Positions 60,155 to 64,000 of a stretch of 64,000 nt of DNA are shown here, in pieces. The notes below the pieces were generated by a model. It did no database searches and was not told the origin of the DNA. It worked only from the letters and a program-made list of their open reading frames with translations. How positions within the stretch are numbered: the first letter of the stretch is position 1; each line of letters begins with the position of its first letter. The stretch comes from a virus: the IMG/VR virus record IMGVR_UViG_3300025133_000060, positions 1-64,000 of that record. The stretch is one strand, 5' to 3'. The position numbers and the translations under genes are program-made.

Positions 60155-61291
60155 TCAGTTATCATCATCCGTGAATTGACTTAAATCCATACAATCAATC
60201 TCTTCATCATCCAGTAAATCTGTTGGATTCTCGTCAATCATCGGCAAGAACCAAGAGTCGAACTTGGCCGCTTTGATGTGTTCCATATTGGCATGGCTTG
60301 GGGGAATCCATTCGACTTTTTCAGCCTCGTTCAAGTGCTCATATTTTCCTCCACTCTTGGTCTCCGGCAATCTCTCGATTGCCTCACCATCCTCAAAGTC
60401 CTCAAATCCCAACACACCAGTATTGACAAATGTTATGGCATCACACGACCGACATTCCATTCCCATCCTGCCCTTTGGAATATACCCCTGTTTGAACTTC
60501 ACCCGCAGTTCGGCGAGTCCAGTTTCACCCCTATCTCGCAAAGTGAATCCATGACCTGCGATGTTATATGATTCATTATCCCACCACTCGGCCTTCTCAT
60601 AGAGTTCAGGAAAGTGGAGCCAAAGTGAATACCACGAACGGAATGATTGCTTTGGACAATGATAACACCCAAGTCGATTGAATACTGTGTAAAGTTCCAA
60701 AGCGATACCATGATGGTCTAAGAAGGCCATGCAATCGGCTTCTGTCCATTCCCATTCGGCGAGGGGGAATCTGACTTGTGGAACGCCGGATTGTAATCGC
60801 TTTGGTTCATCAATGGCGATGCCCATATATTGGTATGTAATATCCCCTGCATCCATGATTTTATCGAGTGGGTATAATTTGGCTTGTCGGGTCCACCAAC
60901 ATGGGTATAATTTGAGGGGAGCACCTCTTGGTTTTCCTTCAAATTGTCCTCTTGTTGCATTACCATAAAACCACTCATCCCATGTTCCAATCGGTGCGAC
61001 CCTCTCAATGACAAGACCCCGTTCGGGATAATGCTCGTCAAGGTATGCCTGAACTCTATCTAAGTAATCATACAATTGAGGGAACTCAAAACCTGTGTCA
61101 GCAAAAACAATACGAGTTATTGGGTATCTGATTGGGTCATCCAGTTCAAGCATTCTCAACAACATGGCCGTTGAATCCTTGCCTCCAGAGAAGCAAACAA
61201 CACCTGTCGCATCTGGAACTTCAACGAAGTTCTCCATATTCCGTTTGTGTTCTCCAACAACATACGGCGTGGGTTTAATGCGCTTCACCAT
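60155..61291 (-). CDS. PAPS reductase-like PP-loop protein
   Basis: 378 residues from ATG 61291; the upstream ATG at 61321 is part of the TATA box. The PP-loop 'CFSGGKDSTAM' has SGGKDS at 35-40. Then 'VFADTGFEFPQLYDYL', 'LGCYHCPKQS' and a zinc-type 'MECRSCDAITF'. The family adenylates substrates such as sulfate or tRNA, and its phage members (DndC-like and others) have been linked with DNA phosphorothioation. The Cys pair and acidic end (DLLDDEEIDCMDLSQFTDDD) are extra. It interrupts the head module and has its own plain TATA box. Confidence 0.88.
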   Translation of the reverse strand: MVKRIKPTPYVVGEHKRNMENFVEVPDATGVVCFSGGKDSTAMLLRMLELDDPIRYPITRIVFADTGFEFPQLYDYLDRVQAYLDEHYPERGLVIERVAPIGTWDEWFYGNATRGQFEGKPRGAPLKLYPCWWTRQAKLYPLDKIMDAGDITYQYMGIAIDEPKRLQSGVPQVRFPLAEWEWTEADCMAFLDHHGIALELYTVFNRLGCYHCPKQSFRSWYSLWLHFPELYEKAEWWDNESYNIAGHGFTLRDRGETGLAELRVKFKQGYIPKGRMGMECRSCDAITFVNTGVLGFEDFEDGEAIERLPETKSGGKYEHLNEAEKVEWIPPSHANMEHIKAAKFDSWFLPMIDENPTDLLDDEEIDCMDLSQFTDDDN

Positions 61292-61307
61292 ACAATCAAA
61301 CAAATCT

Positions 61308-61322
61308 CCCACCTTTATCATT
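61308..61322 (-). promoter_or_regulatory. TATA box of the PAPS reductase-like gene
   Basis: Minus-strand TGATAAAGGTGGGAG, 30 nt before ATG 61291. It overlaps a misleading upstream ATG. Confidence 0.75.
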
Positions 61323-61352
61323 GATGGGGTGTGAATAGGATTGTGATTTAGA

Positions 61353-61382
61353 GCATTGATATACCGAAGCCTTTATAGGGGG
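61353..61382 (+). promoter_or_regulatory. Plus-strand promoter with upstream CCGAAG element
   Basis: GCATTGATATACCGAAG, CCTTTATAGGGGG, then 30 nt to the ATG 61401. The two promoters of this divergent gap are 30 bases apart. Confidence 0.85.
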
Positions 61383-61400
61383 AGACCCCCACGAATGTTT

Positions 61401-61691
61401 ATGAGCAACCGTAGCCCAGACAACACCTTCGAGACCGGACAGAGATACACCGCAACATCAATCTGCAATTCAGATTGCACTTGGACATTCACTATCGTCA
61501 AGCGAACTGCAAAGACCGTTTGGTTCACAACCGACTATGGAGTCGGTGCAGAAGCAGAAGTTCAACGCCGAGCAATCAAGACCGATGCAAACATCTGGAC
61601 TATTGCAGACCGAAACATCTCCGAATACTTCATGCCCTTTGGGACTTATTCGATGGCGGCTTCTTGCGGCGCTGACTCACGAGTCGCTTGA
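61401..61691 (+). CDS. Conserved-type small protein, 96 aa, CCGAAG promoter group
   Basis: Two starts ATGTTTATG at 61395/61401; the second is 30 nt from the TATA box. The product (MSNRSPDNTFETGQRYTATS, 'CTWTFTIVKRTAKTVWFTTD', 'EYFMPFGTYSMAASCG') matches the pattern of a small beta protein seen in many phages and plasmids ('FE-GK-Y-CRSICDS', 'RTAK-V', 'PFG-YSMAA'). Its role is unknown. It overlaps a 41-aa frame on the opposite strand. Confidence 0.8.
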   Translation: MSNRSPDNTFETGQRYTATSICNSDCTWTFTIVKRTAKTVWFTTDYGVGAEAEVQRRAIKTDANIWTIADRNISEYFMPFGTYSMAASCGADSRVA

Positions 61692-61755
61692 GAACCCACG
61701 ACTTGGATTCCGAACACCAACGATACTCGGAGTCTCTTGTCATCAAGTTCGACAT
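61630..61755 (-). CDS. Candidate 41-aa basic protein, antisense overlap
   Basis: ATG 61755 is 30 nt from a TATA box of the replication class (TGATAACGGTGGGGGG). The frame gives MSNLMTRDSEYRWCSESKSW then VLKRLVSQRRKKPPSNKSQR, a strongly basic tail. Its last 62 bases overlap the plus-strand gene ending at 61691. The promoter position is persuasive; but the transcript could also act as antisense RNA. Confidence 0.45.
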   Translation of the reverse strand: MSNLMTRDSEYRWCSESKSWVLKRLVSQRRKKPPSNKSQRA

Positions 61756-61768
61756 AAACGAGGGGAGA

Positions 61769-61786
61769 CCCCCCACCGTTATCATT
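61769..61786 (-). promoter_or_regulatory. TATA box before the 41-aa frame
   Basis: Minus-strand AATGATAACGGTGGGGGG, partly inside the end of the gp10-like gene, 30 nt before ATG 61755. Confidence 0.6.
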
Positions 61787-62171
61787 TTGTCGAGCCGCTT
61801 CTCGCAATTACTCGCAAGACTCGATTCCCGTCTTGTTGGAATATCCTTTTGACTGATTTGCGTTGAGCAATCACCGCCGGTTCTAAGAATGGTTGGGGTC
61901 GTTGTCGGTGTGTTCCAAGTTCAACGGCTTGGGCATAATCCACTCCTGTTCCACCGCCGCCAAATTGCACGATGCGTTGATGTTGATTAACTCGCAACAC
62001 TCGACCCGATGCTCGAAGCGCACCAGTATCAACAGGGGCTCGCTTCTTCGCTTCTGTGAGGATTCGGTGGGCGACCTTATCGAGCGTCTTTGCGGTCGCT
62101 TTGACATACGCTATTTGACCCTGACCAAAGGCGAGAGATGCTTTGATGAATGGCCATCCACCTTTGCTCAT
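61782..62171 (-). CDS. HK97 gp10-like tail completion protein
   Basis: 129 residues. 'LTEAKKRAPVDTGALRASGR' and 'DYAQAVELGTHRQRPQPFLE' are the two signature blocks of HK97 gp10-type neck proteins. ATG 62171 overlaps the portal stop (ATGA). In most phages the gp10 gene lies after the connector; here it directly follows the portal, a change of order. Confidence 0.88.
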   Translation of the reverse strand: MSKGGWPFIKASLAFGQGQIAYVKATAKTLDKVAHRILTEAKKRAPVDTGALRASGRVLRVNQHQRIVQFGGGGTGVDYAQAVELGTHRQRPQPFLEPAVIAQRKSVKRIFQQDGNRVLRVIARSGSTK

Positions 62172-64000
62172 CAGTTTCCACCTTCACGCTCTGGGAGAGT
62201 TTCTATCGCCGGAACCAACACATCTTCGGGTGGAACAATCTGGTCGGGGTCGGGAGTGTCCTCAACGGCCACAAATGTGCATCGACAATTTGGATGCGCT
62301 GGAACAACCGACTTCGATTCTTCGATTTTGTATTTGGCTCCTTCATACGGAGCGCACAATGCTCTGTCGGTTTGGGTGTCGACAACGACCAATCTCTCCA
62401 CATATTGGAATCCTGCTCGCCGCATTCCAGAGATGTGTGAGTTCTCAACCACTCGGCGAGTCTCGGTTCGTGCTATGCGTGAGTAGTAGTATGATGGATA
62501 TTTTGCACCGTTGGGGTCAATCAACGAACGCATCTCGGCTGAAGCCCATTTCCATGATTCTCCACCAGACACCATTCGCTCAAAGACACCGATGACATTC
62601 TTGCGATGTGAGCCGAGTGTGTTGCGGAGAGCAGGGAGAACCCATCGCCTTCGCCAGAATGCAATCGCCGCAATATCATCGGCCATCAACGCCGAAGCCA
62701 TTCCGGTTGGTGCAAGTGTGAGAGCGAGTGAATCCGCATAAGCCGAAGTGAGCATGACTTCTGCTTCGACAATTTGCTTTTCGAGTGTTGCGGCGATATT
62801 GGTGTCAATACGGCCAATGGCGACCTCGATGTCGTTGAGCGATATTGTGTCTTTTCGTCTGAACATTTTGATGGGAATGTCAAGGTCGACATTTGGAATC
62901 TCAACCGCTTCATCGCCACCGGCGAACATCTGGTTCAATTCTCTCATCACATCGGATGCGAATTGTTCTTGTTGGTCGGCAAACATTTGTTCCATCAGGA
63001 TTGTATTCTGCCCGATGAGATTGTCATATTCGTCAGCAGATTTGATTCTCCTGTTCTGTATATCGAGCCGAATATCGGCGGATAATCCAGCCGGTTCGAG
63101 TTCATCATTCCAATCTGGAGCCGAACCTGCTCCATCGCCTTCATCAAGTGGCCGACTTTTTTCAGGGAATAAATCGTTGAGAGATGGGGGAGTCGCTGGA
63201 TTCTCACCTTCACCGCCGAGCGCATCCGCACCAGCATTGATGGATAACTTCGGAGAGAGATAGAATGGGTCGTCTGCTTCGGGTTCGCTCAATCGCTCAA
63301 GACCAAGCATCTGGCGAGCCTCGTTGATACTGACCACACCTTCTTGGCGCAGATTGCTGATTGCATTCGACTCGGCCTTGCGAGTCTCGGCCAGTTCTTT
63401 TTCACGGCTCGGTCGGATGGTCGTGAAATTGAATATCCATTCGTCAATCCCAAGCAACGGCAACAGGCGATTGTTGATGACGGCTTCGATTCGGCGATGG
63501 AATGATTCAATCACATCATACCACGCATCCAATTGTTGTTCTGGATTTGACATTTTGCCTGTTTGGACCCAACCCAATTTCATTGGTGGGATTCCGAACA
63601 CAGCGCAAATCTCTTCACGATAGTAATAGAGCAAATCCAATTGCGCCCCTTCACGAGTCGAATCGAGAACCCTGTGCATATTGAATCCTGTTCCACCATT
63701 GACGGCGACCAACCCGAACGGTGATTTACCACCAGTCAATTGTTGCTCAAGTAGTGAGAGCATCGCCTTCATCTCGGCGTTGCTGATGTCGCCGACATTG
63801 AGGATGGTCTTGGGGAGAGTTCCGGTATAGAGTTCGTTCAGATAATTCGACAGGTTCAGGTGTCCGGCGATGACATTCAACAAGGCGATGAGTGGTGAAG
63901 TTCCATACGCTCGGCCATGCTTGAACTTTGAAATGTGAATCACTTTGTCGGCGGAGAATTGTCGAGTCTCGCCATTGACCTTCTGCGTATAGGCCATTTT
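62171..64000 (-). CDS. Portal protein fused to MuF domain, 5' end outside window
   Basis: The open frame runs to the right edge, so the N-terminus lies outside. The first part shows portal features: 'DKVIHISKFKHGRAYGTSPL', 'YYYREEICAVFGIPPMKLGW', and 'FNFTTIRPSREKELAETRKA'. After an acidic linker (about 240-310) the C-terminus has the MuF signature: 'SRIARTETRRVVENSHISGM', 'CAPYEGAKYKIEES', 'PAHPNCRCTFVAV'. Portal and MuF are usually separate genes; fused forms occur in some phages and archaeal viruses. It is the entry port for DNA packaging; the terminase gene should lie further right. Confidence 0.92.
   Translation of the reverse strand, partial: KMAYTQKVNGETRQFSADKVIHISKFKHGRAYGTSPLIALLNVIAGHLNLSNYLNELYTGTLPKTILNVGDISNAEMKAMLSLLEQQLTGGKSPFGLVAVNGGTGFNMHRVLDSTREGAQLDLLYYYREEICAVFGIPPMKLGWVQTGKMSNPEQQLDAWYDVIESFHRRIEAVINNRLLPLLGIDEWIFNFTTIRPSREKELAETRKAESNAISNLRQEGVVSINEARQMLGLERLSEPEADDPFYLSPKLSINAGADALGGEGENPATPPSLNDLFPEKSRPLDEGDGAGSAPDWNDELEPAGLSADIRLDIQNRRIKSADEYDNLIGQNTILMEQMFADQQEQFASDVMRELNQMFAGGDEAVEIPNVDLDIPIKMFRRKDTISLNDIEVAIGRIDTNIAATLEKQIVEAEVMLTSAYADSLALTLAPTGMASALMADDIAAIAFWRRRWVLPALRNTLGSHRKNVIGVFERMVSGGESWKWASAEMRSLIDPNGAKYPSYYYSRIARTETRRVVENSHISGMRRAGFQYVERLVVVDTQTDRALCAPYEGAKYKIEESKSVVPAHPNCRCTFVAVEDTPDPDQIVPPEDVLVPAIETLPEREGGN

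Noticed and set aside
61292-61321. Upstream ATG giving a longer PAPS reductase-like protein
   Set aside because: This ATG is part of the TATA box; the ATG at 61291 fits the 30-nt spacing.
1-64000. tRNA genes, integrase with attachment sites, insertion sequences
   Set aside because: Looked for T-arm patterns, integrase motifs and terminal repeats by eye and saw none; a tRNAscan search would settle the first.

Overview
The window is a 64 kb segment of a tailed double-stranded DNA virus (Caudoviricetes) of an archaeon. The virion module is HK97-type: a portal fused to a MuF domain, a prohead protease fused to an acidic scaffold-like region, a major capsid protein, connector proteins, a tail tube protein, a frameshifted tail assembly chaperone pair, a tape measure protein, a baseplate hub and very large tail or host-recognition proteins. 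The replication module is archaeal: family B DNA polymerase with a C-terminal PIP box, PCNA-like clamp, small and large RFC-like clamp loader ATPases, an archaeo-eukaryotic primase, an XPF/Hef-type nuclease, an XPD/DinG-like Fe-S helicase, a Cas4/AddB-like Fe-S nuclease, a Sak4-like RecA-fold ATPase, an AAA+ helicase candidate and an acidic-tailed SSB candidate. Promoters are archaeal TATA boxes at a nearly constant distance from the start codon. This gene set resembles the magroviruses of marine Group II Euryarchaeota (Poseidoniia). That assignment is inference; only an archaeal host is well supported.

Almost everything is on the minus strand, so transcription runs from right to left. In that direction: 64.0-55.9 kb is the head module, with a PAPS-reductase-like gene inside it; 55.6-52.4 kb holds an HNH endonuclease, a LamG-like virion protein and small plus-strand genes; 52.4-39.8 kb carries a glycosyltransferase, tail tube, chaperone, tape measure, a 1742-residue PKD/LamG-type protein and the hub; 39.8-39.5 kb holds what looks like a structured RNA with its own promoter and terminator; 39.4-32.5 kb is one 2318-residue protein; 32.4-19.3 kb has accessory genes and the helicases, SSB candidate, recombinase and nuclease; 19.2-9.9 kb is the clamp, primase, Hef, clamp loader and polymerase block; 9.8-2.9 kb is a MoxR/CobS-like plus CobT-like (metalloprotease-like and vWA) pair flanking the large clamp-loader ATPase; 2.5-0.5 kb has small unknown genes; the left edge cuts a collagen-like tail protein.

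Two promoter classes are visible. Replication genes use a plain TATA box of the form TTCATAAGGGTGGGG. About eleven scattered transcription units on both strands, mostly single small genes of unknown function, carry in addition an upstream element close to CATTGATATTCCGAAG. In both classes the first TATA base is about 30 nt before the start codon, so first genes of operons are probably translated from leaderless mRNAs, while internal genes use ATGA-type overlaps or Shine-Dalgarno-like sites. The spacing rule corrected many start codons and exposed genes of 59, 49, 41, 38 and 12 codons. I saw no tRNA gene, integrase, CRISPR array or terminase within the window.
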